This document shows positions 56,860-64,000 of a stretch of 64,000 nucleotides of DNA, piece by piece. Position 1 is the first letter of the stretch, and each line of letters begins with the position of its first letter. Made by a program: the position numbers and the translations under genes. Source of the stretch: Kangiella spongicola. Lineage in GTDB: Bacteria; Pseudomonadota; Gammaproteobacteria; Enterobacterales; Kangiellaceae. Under the pieces are notes generated by a model. It was not told the origin of the DNA, searched no databases, and saw only the letters and a list, made by a program, of their open reading frames with translations. The DNA is taken from positions 434,001 to 498,000 of the forward strand of contig NZ_QICH01000003.1 of assembly GCF_003194565.2 (NCBI RefSeq), in the 5' to 3' direction.

Positions 56860-59469
56860 ATGACAAAACAAGAAGCCGCACCACAGAACCTCGAACACCA
56901 CACCCCAATGATGCGCCAATATTGGCGTTTAAAGCAGGATCATAAAGAATACATGTTGTTTTACCGCATGGGCGATTTTTATGAGCTGTTTTATGACGAT
57001 GCCAAGCGCGCTGCGGAATTATTAGACATTACGCTAACTAAGCGTGGTTCGTCTGCGGGCGAGCCGATCCCTATGGCTGGCGTGCCCTTTCATGCAGTGG
57101 ACTCCTATTTGGCTCGAATCGTAAAGCTTGGCGAGTCGGTGGCGATTTGTGAGCAAGTAGGCGATCCGGCGACTAGCAAAGGGCCTGTCGAGCGTAAAGT
57201 GGTTCGAATTGTGACGCCAGGTACGCTCTACGATGAAAACCTTTTGGACGCGCTATCGGAAAACATACTTGCCTCTGTTTATAAGAAGAATAATCATTTT
57301 GGCCTCGCCTGCTTAGACATGGCGAGTGGTCGCTTCTGGCTATCGGAGTTTGAAGATGAACTGGGGTTACAAGCCGAGCTACATCGCGTCAAACCAGCGG
57401 AACTGTTATTAGCGGATAATCAGCAAAACCTTAGCCATTTAGTGAAAAGCTCGATTCAGTGGCAACCCGACTGGGAGTTTGACTACGAGCAGAATCTAAC
57501 CAAGCTCCTCGAACACTTTAAGGTTAAAAGCTTAGCCTCATTCGGTTGCGAAGATTACCGTTTGGCCGTTTCTGCCGCTGGCGTGGTATTGGATTATGCC
57601 AAGAAAACCCAGCTTAACGCCCTGCCTCATATTCGTATGTTGCAGCGTCTTTCCGACACCGATCACTTGGTACTCGATCCTGCAACTCGCAAAAACCTTG
57701 AACTCACTGAAAATATCCAAGGCCAACAGCACAATACCCTGTTCGAAGTCATGAATAGCACCAAGACGGTGATGGGCGGTCGTTTACTAAAGCGCTGGTT
57801 GCACAGTCCGCTAAGTAAAAACGTCTCTGTTGAGAAGCGACAGGAAGCAGTTTCCGCGCTAAAAACAGATTTAATTTATAGCGAACTGCAAACAAGCCTT
57901 AGTGAAATTGCCGATATCGAGCGTATCGTTACTCGCTTAGCGCTGGGTAGCGCGAATCCTCGCGATTTGAAGCGTCTTCAGATTGGACTCGGCAAATCTG
58001 CAGAAATTAAAGACTATTTAAGTCAGCAAAACGTATCTTTGTCGTTGGTCGACTCGATTGAACCTTTACCAGAAGTGCAACAGTTACTGAACAAAGCCAT
58101 TATCGAACAACCGCCAATGGTGATTCGTGATGGTGGTGTTATCGCCGAAGGTTATCATCAAGAGCTCGACGAACTCAGAAATCTCGCCAATGACGCTAGC
58201 GACTTTATGCTCCAGCTTGAGCAGCGTGAAAAAGAACGCAGTGGTATTAATACACTTAAAGTTGGCTACAACCGTGTGCATGGCTTTTATATTGAAATCT
58301 CACGCGCACAAAGCGATATGGCGCCTGCGGAATACATTCGTCGTCAGACCTTAAAAAACGCCGAACGCTTTATTACACCAGAGCTTAAAGAGTACGAAGA
58401 AAAGGTGCTGAGCAGTAAAACGCGTGCGCTAACGTTAGAAAAACGTCTTTATGAAGAGTTGGTTCAGCAGTTACAAGAGTTCGTGCCGAGTATTCAAAAC
58501 ACAGCGACCGCCATTGCCGAGCTCGATGTGCTTGCCTGTTTCGCCGAACGTGCTGAGAACTTAAATCTAGCGCGCCCGACTTTTAGCGACAAGCCAGGTA
58601 TTAAAATTACAGCTGGTAGACACCCTGTGGTCGAATACCACAGCAAAGAGCCGTTTATTCCGAATAGCTTAGAATTATCGCCACAACGTCGCTCGTTAAT
58701 TATTACGGGCCCGAACATGGGCGGTAAATCAACCTATATGCGCCAAGCCGCATTAATTACTCTGCTCGCTTATACTGGCGCTTTCGTGCCAGCAGAATCA
58801 GCTGAGCTAGGGCCTATCGATCGGATTTTTACACGAATCGGGGCGTCGGATGATCTGGCTAGCGGTCGCTCGACCTTTATGGTGGAGATGTCGGAAACGG
58901 CTAATATTCTGAATAACGCTACCGCCAACAGTTTAGTTTTGCTCGACGAAATTGGTCGTGGCACTAGCACCTTCGATGGCCTTGCCCTCGCCTCGGCTAC
59001 CATGCGCTATATTCATGAAAAGCTTAATTCGCTGACATTATTCGCGACTCACTACTTTGAGCTAACACAACAGATCCAAGAATGGGCTGACTGCGCCAAT
59101 GTGCATTTTGGTGCAAGCGAGTTCGAATCTAAACAAACTGGCGCTACCAAACTGGTGTTCTCACACCAAGTCGCCGAAGGGCCAGCCAGCCAAAGCTATG
59201 GTATTCAGGTGGCACAGCTTGCGGGATTACCTAAAGCGGTTATCCATAATGCAAAAGCTCTACTAAGTTATTTTGAGCAAAACGGTACTCATGAAACCTC
59301 AAGCTCAATAAACAATGATGTTATGCCACAGCTTGATTTACTGGATGTAGAAGAGCCAGAACCAGCCTCTAACGAAGCACTAGAATTGTTAGAATCAATA
59401 ACTCCCGACGATTTATCGCCTCGCGAAGCGTTGGAACTATTGTATAAGTTAAAAGAATCGCTAAAATAA
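56860..59469 (+). CDS. mutS: DNA mismatch repair protein MutS
   Basis: Recognises mismatches and recruits MutL. The mismatch-binding domain has the Phe-x-Glu motif in [11 protein letters not shown]. Core and clamp domains follow, then the ATPase with Walker [26 protein letters not shown], Walker [17 protein letters not shown] and the helix-turn-helix end. The C-terminal ...[17 protein letters not shown] is the tetramer tail. Length 869 is usual. Followed by fdxA, a neighbour seen in many gammaproteobacteria. Confidence 0.98.
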   Translation: MTKQEAAPQNLEHHTPMMRQYWRLKQDHKEYMLFYRMGDFYELFYDDAKRAAELLDITLTKRGSSAGEPIPMAGVPFHAVDSYLARIVKLGESVAICEQVGDPATSKGPVERKVVRIVTPGTLYDENLLDALSENILASVYKKNNHFGLACLDMASGRFWLSEFEDELGLQAELHRVKPAELLLADNQQNLSHLVKSSIQWQPDWEFDYEQNLTKLLEHFKVKSLASFGCEDYRLAVSAAGVVLDYAKKTQLNALPHIRMLQRLSDTDHLVLDPATRKNLELTENIQGQQHNTLFEVMNSTKTVMGGRLLKRWLHSPLSKNVSVEKRQEAVSALKTDLIYSELQTSLSEIADIERIVTRLALGSANPRDLKRLQIGLGKSAEIKDYLSQQNVSLSLVDSIEPLPEVQQLLNKAIIEQPPMVIRDGGVIAEGYHQELDELRNLANDASDFMLQLEQREKERSGINTLKVGYNRVHGFYIEISRAQSDMAPAEYIRRQTLKNAERFITPELKEYEEKVLSSKTRALTLEKRLYEELVQQLQEFVPSIQNTATAIAELDVLACFAERAENLNLARPTFSDKPGIKITAGRHPVVEYHSKEPFIPNSLELSPQRRSLIITGPNMGGKSTYMRQAALITLLAYTGAFVPAESAELGPIDRIFTRIGASDDLASGRSTFMVEMSETANILNNATANSLVLLDEIGRGTSTFDGLALASATMRYIHEKLNSLTLFATHYFELTQQIQEWADCANVHFGASEFESKQTGATKLVFSHQVAEGPASQSYGIQVAQLAGLPKAVIHNAKALLSYFEQNGTHETSSSINNDVMPQLDLLDVEEPEPASNEALELLESITPDDLSPREALELLYKLKESLK

Positions 59470-59529
59470 CGCTGCTACTGGTATTCTGATATCGAGTTAT
59501 CAGCAAGAATCGCAATTTAGGAGAGACTC

Positions 59530-59853
59530 ATGGCGTTCGTAGTTACCGAAAACTGCATTAAATGTAAATACACCGACTGCGTGGAAGTATGTCCTGTGGA
59601 CTGTTTTTATGAAGGGCCAAACTTTTTGGTGATTAATCCAGACGAGTGTATTGACTGTGCATTATGCGAACCTGAGTGTCCTGCCGAAGCGATTTTTGAA
59701 GAAGATGATGTTCCAGCAGGCATGGAAAACTTCATCGAGCTAAACGCTGAACTCTCTGAAGAGTGGCCAAATATTACTGAACAAAAAGATCCATTCCCTG
59801 ATGCCGCAGAGTGGGATGGTAAAAAAGGCAAGCTTCAATACCTAGAAAAGTAA
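59530..59853 (+). CDS. fdxA: 7Fe ferredoxin FdxA
   Basis: Small electron carrier, 107 residues. The cluster motifs are [17 protein letters not shown] and [12 protein letters not shown], giving one 3Fe-4S and one 4Fe-4S centre as in Azotobacter ferredoxin I. The C-terminal extension is acidic. It has a GGAGAG ribosome-binding site, lies 60 bases after mutS, and ends at a terminator. Confidence 0.95.
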   Translation: MAFVVTENCIKCKYTDCVEVCPVDCFYEGPNFLVINPDECIDCALCEPECPAEAIFEEDDVPAGMENFIELNAELSEEWPNITEQKDPFPDAAEWDGKKGKLQYLEK

Positions 59854-59870
59854 GCCTCAAGACACTATTC

Positions 59871-59897
59871 AAAAGCCCTCGACTTGAGGGCTTTTTT
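59871..59897 (+). terminator. terminator of fdxA
   Basis: Stem AAAAGCCCTC/GAGGGCTTTT with a short loop and six T; the A-run on the other side may let it serve the opposing arsJ gene as well. Confidence 0.92.
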
Positions 59898-59919
59898 GAT
59901 CGTCTCAACTATTATCTGC

Positions 59920-61164
59920 TTAAGCGCTAGAAAGCTCGTTAGATGATTGTTTTGGAATAAGTAGCGACAACAAGGCGGCCACTACAATAAACGCCGCCGA
60001 GACGATAAGGCATGAAATCAATCCGTACGCTTGATAAATCCAGCCTGATAAAACCGTTCCTAGCAATCTTCCCATGGCGTTCGCCATGTAATAAAAGCCG
60101 ACATCGAGCGATACACCGTCCTCACGCGCCATCTGGACGATGAGAAAGCTGTGAAGTGATGAATTAATGGCAAAAATGATGCCGAAGATTAGTAAGCCGA
60201 TAACCAATGCTAGTTGTGGCGATAAGTTGAAATACAAAGCGGCAGCAATGAATAATGGCGTCACCGCTAAAATTAATGCCCAATTGAAAGCTGTCATCCC
60301 CGTTGGTGGCGCGGATGATTGGCGGGATGTAATCTTCGGTGCCAAGGTTTGAATAACGCCATAGCCGATTATCCAAAGCGCTAGAAAGGCGCCGACATAA
60401 GTGTGTGACCAGTCGAACTGGCTCGTTAAATACACTGGCAAAGCGACCACGAACCAAACATCACGAGCGCCAAATAAAAACAGTCGCGCTGCTGATAAGT
60501 AATTTATAGCCGAGCTTTTTGAGAAGATGTGTGAAAACTTAGGTTTTGCTTTACTGCGTCCCAAGTCTTGCTTTAGTTTAATTAGGCTGAAAGTCCAGAC
60601 CGTTAATAACATCAAAACCATGGCCAAAATGGCGCCTTTAAAGCCCACTAGCGCCAGCAATAAACCTCCTAGGAAAAAGCCCACACCCTTTAAGGTGTTT
60701 TTAGAGCCGGTTAATAACGCTACCCAACGGTATAACTGATTGTTTTGATCTTTGGCGACCAAGGTTTTGATAGCACTTTTAGCGCTCATCTTATTCAGAT
60801 CTTTGGCGACTCCGGAAATCGCTTGGGCCGTCATAACCCATGGAACTGTGAGCATGGCACTAGGAATCAGCAATAACCCTAGGGCTAAAATTTGCAGTCC
60901 TAAGCCAATATTCATGGTTTTGTTCAAACCAATTCGGGCGCCCAACCAACCACCAATTAAGTTTGTCACCACACCAAAAAATTCGTACAACAAAAACAAC
61001 ATGGCGATTTGAAGAGGACTATAACCTAGCTGGTGAAAATGTAGCACCACCAGCATACGCAAAGCACCATCGGTTAAGGTAAAAGCCCAGTAGTTACCAG
61101 TAATCACCATGTACTGTCGAACTTGTGGCGATAAGTTTTGTAGCAGACCGGTTAAGGTTCTCAT
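59920..61164 (-). CDS. arsJ: organoarsenical efflux MFS permease ArsJ
   Basis: Twelve-helix major-facilitator protein, 414 residues. The N-terminus NYWAFTLTDGALRMLVVLHFH, then YEFFGVVTNLIGGWLGARIGL and the central VAKDLNKMSAKSAIK loop are ArsJ features. Known role: exports 1-arseno-3-phosphoglycerate, which then breaks down to arsenate outside the cell. It lies three bases after the linked GAPDH gene and is last in the arsR-GAPDH-arsJ operon. Confidence 0.93.
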   Translation of the reverse strand: MRTLTGLLQNLSPQVRQYMVITGNYWAFTLTDGALRMLVVLHFHQLGYSPLQIAMLFLLYEFFGVVTNLIGGWLGARIGLNKTMNIGLGLQILALGLLLIPSAMLTVPWVMTAQAISGVAKDLNKMSAKSAIKTLVAKDQNNQLYRWVALLTGSKNTLKGVGFFLGGLLLALVGFKGAILAMVLMLLTVWTFSLIKLKQDLGRSKAKPKFSHIFSKSSAINYLSAARLFLFGARDVWFVVALPVYLTSQFDWSHTYVGAFLALWIIGYGVIQTLAPKITSRQSSAPPTGMTAFNWALILAVTPLFIAAALYFNLSPQLALVIGLLIFGIIFAINSSLHSFLIVQMAREDGVSLDVGFYYMANAMGRLLGTVLSGWIYQAYGLISCLIVSAAFIVVAALLSLLIPKQSSNELSSA

Positions 61165-61167
61165 CGA

Positions 61168-62178
61168 TTAAGCCACGCCCTTCTCTATAACCAAATTTAC
61201 TAACTCAGCCGTACGGTTGGCGTAGCCCCACTCGTTGTCATACCACAAGTAAAGTTTTACCTGAGTACCGTTAACCACCATAGTCGACAGCGCATCGACA
61301 ATGCTCGAACGTGGATCAGTTTTATAGTCGACCGACACCAATGGGCGCTCTTCATAACCTAAAATATCTTTTAACTCGCCCTCGGCTGCTTTTTTAAATA
61401 AGGCGTTAACTTCTTCGGCGCTCGTTTCTTTTTCCACCTCAAACACACAGTCTGTAATCGATGCGTTTGCTAAAGGAACACGCACAGCATGGCCATTTAG
61501 CTTCCCTTTCAATTCAGGGAAGATATGCGTAATCGCCGTGGCTGAGCCTGTCGTAGTCGGAATCAGGTTCATACCGCAGGCTCGCGCACGACGTAAGTCT
61601 TTATGCGCCGCATCGAGAATCGTTTGTGTATTGGTAATGTCATGAATGGTGGTCATGCTGCCATGTTTTATGCCAAGATTTTCATGGATTACCTTTACCG
61701 CTGGCGCTAAGCAGTTTGTGGTACAAGAAGCGGCTGTAACAATCGGGTATTTTGACTTGTCATATAAGTCATCATTAACCCCCATAACCACATTCAGCAC
61801 GCCCTCTTCTTTAACTGGTGCCGTGACCACGACACGTTTAACACCTTGGGTTAAATACTCTTGTAATGATTCTTGAGATTTAAACTTCCCCGAAGCCTCT
61901 ATCACTAAATCACAAGTTGACCAATCGGTTTGCTGTATCGAGCGGTTTTGGCTAAATCCAATCTTAGAGTCACCGATAACAATATCACCCTCAGACTCTT
62001 CCGCTTCATATTCCCAGCGACCATGAACTGAATCAAAATTGAGCAAGTGGGCAAAGGTATGAGCACCTCCTGCCGGATCATTAATGAGGCAAACATCAAT
62101 GTTTGGTGAGCCCCAAAGCGCACGCAGGGTTAAGCGCCCCATACGGCCAAAGCCATTAATACCTACTTTAATTGGCAT
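61168..62178 (-). CDS. ArsJ-associated glyceraldehyde-3-phosphate dehydrogenase
   Basis: NAD-dependent GAPDH, 336 residues. Rossmann start [11 protein letters not shown], catalytic Cys152 in [12 protein letters not shown], and the His in the usual later position; the C-terminal [15 protein letters not shown] is conserved. In this context it is dedicated to arsenate: it uses arsenate in place of phosphate and makes 1-arseno-3-phosphoglycerate for ArsJ. Position between arsR and arsJ with gaps of 23 and 3 bases supports this over a glycolytic role. Confidence 0.93.
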   Translation of the reverse strand: MPIKVGINGFGRMGRLTLRALWGSPNIDVCLINDPAGGAHTFAHLLNFDSVHGRWEYEAEESEGDIVIGDSKIGFSQNRSIQQTDWSTCDLVIEASGKFKSQESLQEYLTQGVKRVVVTAPVKEEGVLNVVMGVNDDLYDKSKYPIVTAASCTTNCLAPAVKVIHENLGIKHGSMTTIHDITNTQTILDAAHKDLRRARACGMNLIPTTTGSATAITHIFPELKGKLNGHAVRVPLANASITDCVFEVEKETSAEEVNALFKKAAEGELKDILGYEERPLVSVDYKTDPRSSIVDALSTMVVNGTQVKLYLWYDNEWGYANRTAELVNLVIEKGVA

Positions 62179-62201
62179 CTCATTTTCCTCGCAAAAATCG
62201 G

Positions 62202-62540
62202 TTAATCACAACAACTGGGACGATTTTCCATCGCCGCCAAGTTGTCTAAATAGGTTTGAATCATGTTTTCCTGAGCAGTCAGTGTCACGTCCAATACCGA
62301 CAATGCCCAGTCAGACAGCTCTTCATTGAGCCGGTAATAAATCCATTGACGTTGCCTGCGAGTAGCGACTACTCCTAGGTTTTTCAGTTGCGCTAAATGA
62401 CGCGAAACTTTAGGCTGAGACTCTTGCAGCGCCTCGGTCAGCTCACATACACACAGCTCTTTTTCATGACGTATAAGCAGTAACGTCTTTAGGCGCGTTT
62501 CGTCAGACAGGCATTTAAACAACTCAGTTGACTTAATCAT
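62202..62540 (-). CDS. arsR: ArsR-family arsenic-responsive repressor
   Basis: Winged-helix repressor of 112 residues. The metalloid site ELCVCEL (C30, C32) sits at the start of the DNA-binding helix, as in E. coli ArsR, and the C-terminal CC (110-111) offers a further thiol pair. The recognition helix is [15 protein letters not shown]. It heads the arsenate operon and presumably binds the AT-rich dyad just downstream of its promoter. Arsenite rather than arsenate should be the direct inducer. Confidence 0.94.
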   Translation of the reverse strand: MIKSTELFKCLSDETRLKTLLLIRHEKELCVCELTEALQESQPKVSRHLAQLKNLGVVATRRQRQWIYYRLNEELSDWALSVLDVTLTAQENMIQTYLDNLAAMENRPSCCD

Positions 62541-62566
62541 AATTTGGTACCAACAACGATTTAAAA

Positions 62567-62621
62567 TATCGCTATATTTGAATATATGGATGATCGTATA
62601 TAAGAATCATATTGATGTAAA
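62567..62621 (-). promoter_or_regulatory. ars operon promoter and putative ArsR operator
   Basis: -35 TTTACA (62616-62621), 17-base spacer, -10 TACGAT (62593-62598). Directly downstream lies TATATTCAAATATA-type dyad symmetry (about 62569-62588), a plausible ArsR site overlapping the transcription start. Confidence 0.6.
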
Positions 62622-62654
62622 TAGCTTTCATAAAATTGTCACAGTTCGCACATA

Positions 62655-62681
62655 CAAAAACACCGGCGAATGCCGGTGTTT
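62655..62681 (-). terminator. terminator of the right-end amidohydrolase gene
   Basis: Stem AACACCGGC/GCCGGTGTT with loop of four, followed by T-tract on the minus strand, about 20 bases after the stop codon. Confidence 0.9.
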
Positions 62682-62700
62682 GAATATATAACAGATGTAA

Positions 62701-64000
62701 CTAGTTAAGCTCGAAATCAATCGAATCGGCAAACGGCTTAATACCTATCGCTTCATAAATATCATCAGGCTTATAAATTCGCTGTACCTTAATGACTAAA
62801 GAAATATTACGCAGATTACTGATATCTTCTAAAGGGTTACCATCGACAAACACCAAGTCTGCCTGCTTACCCTCTTTGATAGAGCCCACATTCTCAGCGT
62901 TTCCGACCACTTCAGCGGAGCCAAGGGTTGCGAGTTTTAAAACATCAGCATTAGAGATGCCTGCATCTGCATAGAGCTCCAGCTCACGGTGCAACGTGAA
63001 CCCAGCTATAGCATCAGTTCCAGGAACAACTGTCACACCGCTATCGTGTAGCTTCTTGACCATTGCTGACATCGCCTCCATCGACGCATCGTAAGCTGGG
63101 CGCTGCTCGGCGCTAATATCCATCACGGGTTTTGTAAACTGACGCGCGATATTGGCCGGTAGGTGCTCATAGACAGCTTCAATCTCAGGATCAATGACGC
63201 CACCTTTTCTAAAAAGGCTGTTAAAAGTCGACACGGTTGGATCGACTTCGACGCCTTTTTCTTTAAGCTTGGCTAAAAAGTCGTTCACCTCTTTACTTTC
63301 AAGGTCCAGCTCATGAGCTTTTTCGCCCACCATCGAGAAGCGTAGTCGCTTACGAGTATCGACACCTTTACCTAAGAAGTTTAAAAACAGCATGTTGATA
63401 TGTTGGATTTCATCAAAGCCCGCATCGACCGCTTCTTCCGCCGTCATAAAGGCAGGAATGTGACCACTCAAACGCATTCCCTTGCTGTGAACATGCTCAG
63501 CCAATGGCTTAACCCACTCTGGCTCCATAGAGCTGTAGGTTTTTATCTGAATATAGCCGCGCTCAGCGTACCAATCGACTGCTTTTTTCGCTTCTTCTAA
63601 TGAGGAAACTGTTTTTCCCATCTTCATGGCGTAAGGACTTTCGCGATCCATAAAGCCAGCTCGATAAACATCGCCACCGATAATTACTGCGCTTTCGGCT
63701 AACTCCTCAACGGCCACAATATTGTCATGAGTATTGCCCATATCGCGAACATTGGTAACACCGGCTGGAATGTTTAGTAAGCCGTCGCCCTTACTCAAGT
63801 GACCGTGCATATCCCATAAGCCTGGAATTAATGTTTTGCCGGTTGCGTTAATGACGGTGTATTCATCACTCGGCTTTATCACATAAGACTCAACAATTTT
63901 ATCGATCTTGCCATCAACCACGACAATGGCTTTATTCTCGACCAAAGTGCCGCTTTCCACGTCAACATAATTAGCGTTGGTAACTAGAATCGGTTTTTCT
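62701..64000 (-). CDS. amidohydrolase family protein, 5' truncated by window edge
   Basis: Imidazolonepropionase/prolidase-like amidohydrolase. The frame is open to base 64000, and the extra upstream residues (KPILVTNANYVDVESGTL) are the usual start of the beta domain, so the GTG at 63960 is not the start and the signal peptide, if any, lies outside. Metal motif GLWDMHGHLSK, the barrel Lys in QIKTYSS, His in LSGHIPAF and EIQHINML, and the Asp in VPGTDAIAGF are complete, so it should be active. The C-terminal GSIKEGKQADLVFVDGNPL closes the fold. Substrate unknown. Confidence 0.92.
   Translation of the reverse strand, partial: EKPILVTNANYVDVESGTLVENKAIVVVDGKIDKIVESYVIKPSDEYTVINATGKTLIPGLWDMHGHLSKGDGLLNIPAGVTNVRDMGNTHDNIVAVEELAESAVIIGGDVYRAGFMDRESPYAMKMGKTVSSLEEAKKAVDWYAERGYIQIKTYSSMEPEWVKPLAEHVHSKGMRLSGHIPAFMTAEEAVDAGFDEIQHINMLFLNFLGKGVDTRKRLRFSMVGEKAHELDLESKEVNDFLAKLKEKGVEVDPTVSTFNSLFRKGGVIDPEIEAVYEHLPANIARQFTKPVMDISAEQRPAYDASMEAMSAMVKKLHDSGVTVVPGTDAIAGFTLHRELELYADAGISNADVLKLATLGSAEVVGNAENVGSIKEGKQADLVFVDGNPLEDISNLRNISLVIKVQRIYKPDDIYEAIGIKPFADSIDFELN

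Noticed and set aside
63960-63962. GTG as start of the right-end amidohydrolase
   Set aside because: The frame continues to the window edge with typical N-terminal family sequence, so the codon is an internal Val.

Overview
The window is an ordinary-composition, AT-leaning chromosomal segment of a Gram-negative gammaproteobacterium. The order pncC-recA-recX-alaS-csrA-tRNA-Ser, the mutS-fdxA pair and the fadD-rnd-ycgL-ycgN block are typical of that class. The many peptide, amino-acid and sodium-coupled functions (M2 dipeptidyl carboxypeptidase, secreted amidohydrolases, NSS, AGCS and NhaC transporters) suggest a marine, peptide-using organism of the Kangiella type. That genus assignment is inference from gene content only.

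Layout. 1-9 kb: M2 peptidase (cut by the window edge), an orphan HEPN-like protein, a hemolysin III family membrane protein, the dienoyl-CoA reductase fadH, sppA and a small beta-barrel protein. 9-14 kb: tRNA-Asp, ycgN, ycgL, rnd, fadD and an alpha/beta hydrolase. 14-22 kb: a six-gene minus-strand operon (NSS transporter, two amidohydrolases, NhaC antiporter, transglutaminase-like protein, MBL hydrolase). 22-32 kb: acyl-CoA dehydrogenase, AGCS symporter, dinB, cytochrome b561, and a two-component system followed on the map by small envelope proteins. 32-45 kb: a second acyl-CoA ligase, ppsA diverging from its regulator ppsR, astE, an M23 peptidase, rmuC, and an alcohol dehydrogenase-ohr pair. 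45-59 kb: tRNA-Arg, a CHASE-GGDEF protein, tRNA-Ser, the csrA-alaS-recX-recA block, a MerR-controlled glutaredoxin-MauE gene, a HIRAN protein, pncC, mutS and fdxA. 60-64 kb: an arsR-GAPDH-arsJ arsenate operon and an edge-truncated amidohydrolase.

How genes work together. Three fatty-acid genes (fadH, fadD, acyl-CoA dehydrogenase) each carry a FadR-type dyad upstream, so they look like one regulon. The six-gene operon reads as sodium-coupled uptake plus periplasmic amide or peptide hydrolysis. arsR-GAPDH-arsJ fits the organoarsenical route, in which GAPDH makes 1-arseno-3-phosphoglycerate and ArsJ exports it.

The most unusual signal is non-coding. Immediately downstream of tRNA-Ser and tRNA-Asp the 3' end of the tRNA gene, including CCA, and its terminator are tandemly repeated (periods 202 and 192 bp). 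Between the copies lies a hairpin-rich insert that starts with a sequence able to re-form the acceptor stem. The two loci share a 21-bp core, and a weaker relative lies downstream of tRNA-Arg. The architecture recalls the rtT repeats of the E. coli tyrT operon, but here it occurs at several tRNA loci and looks like a family of tRNA-like RNAs.
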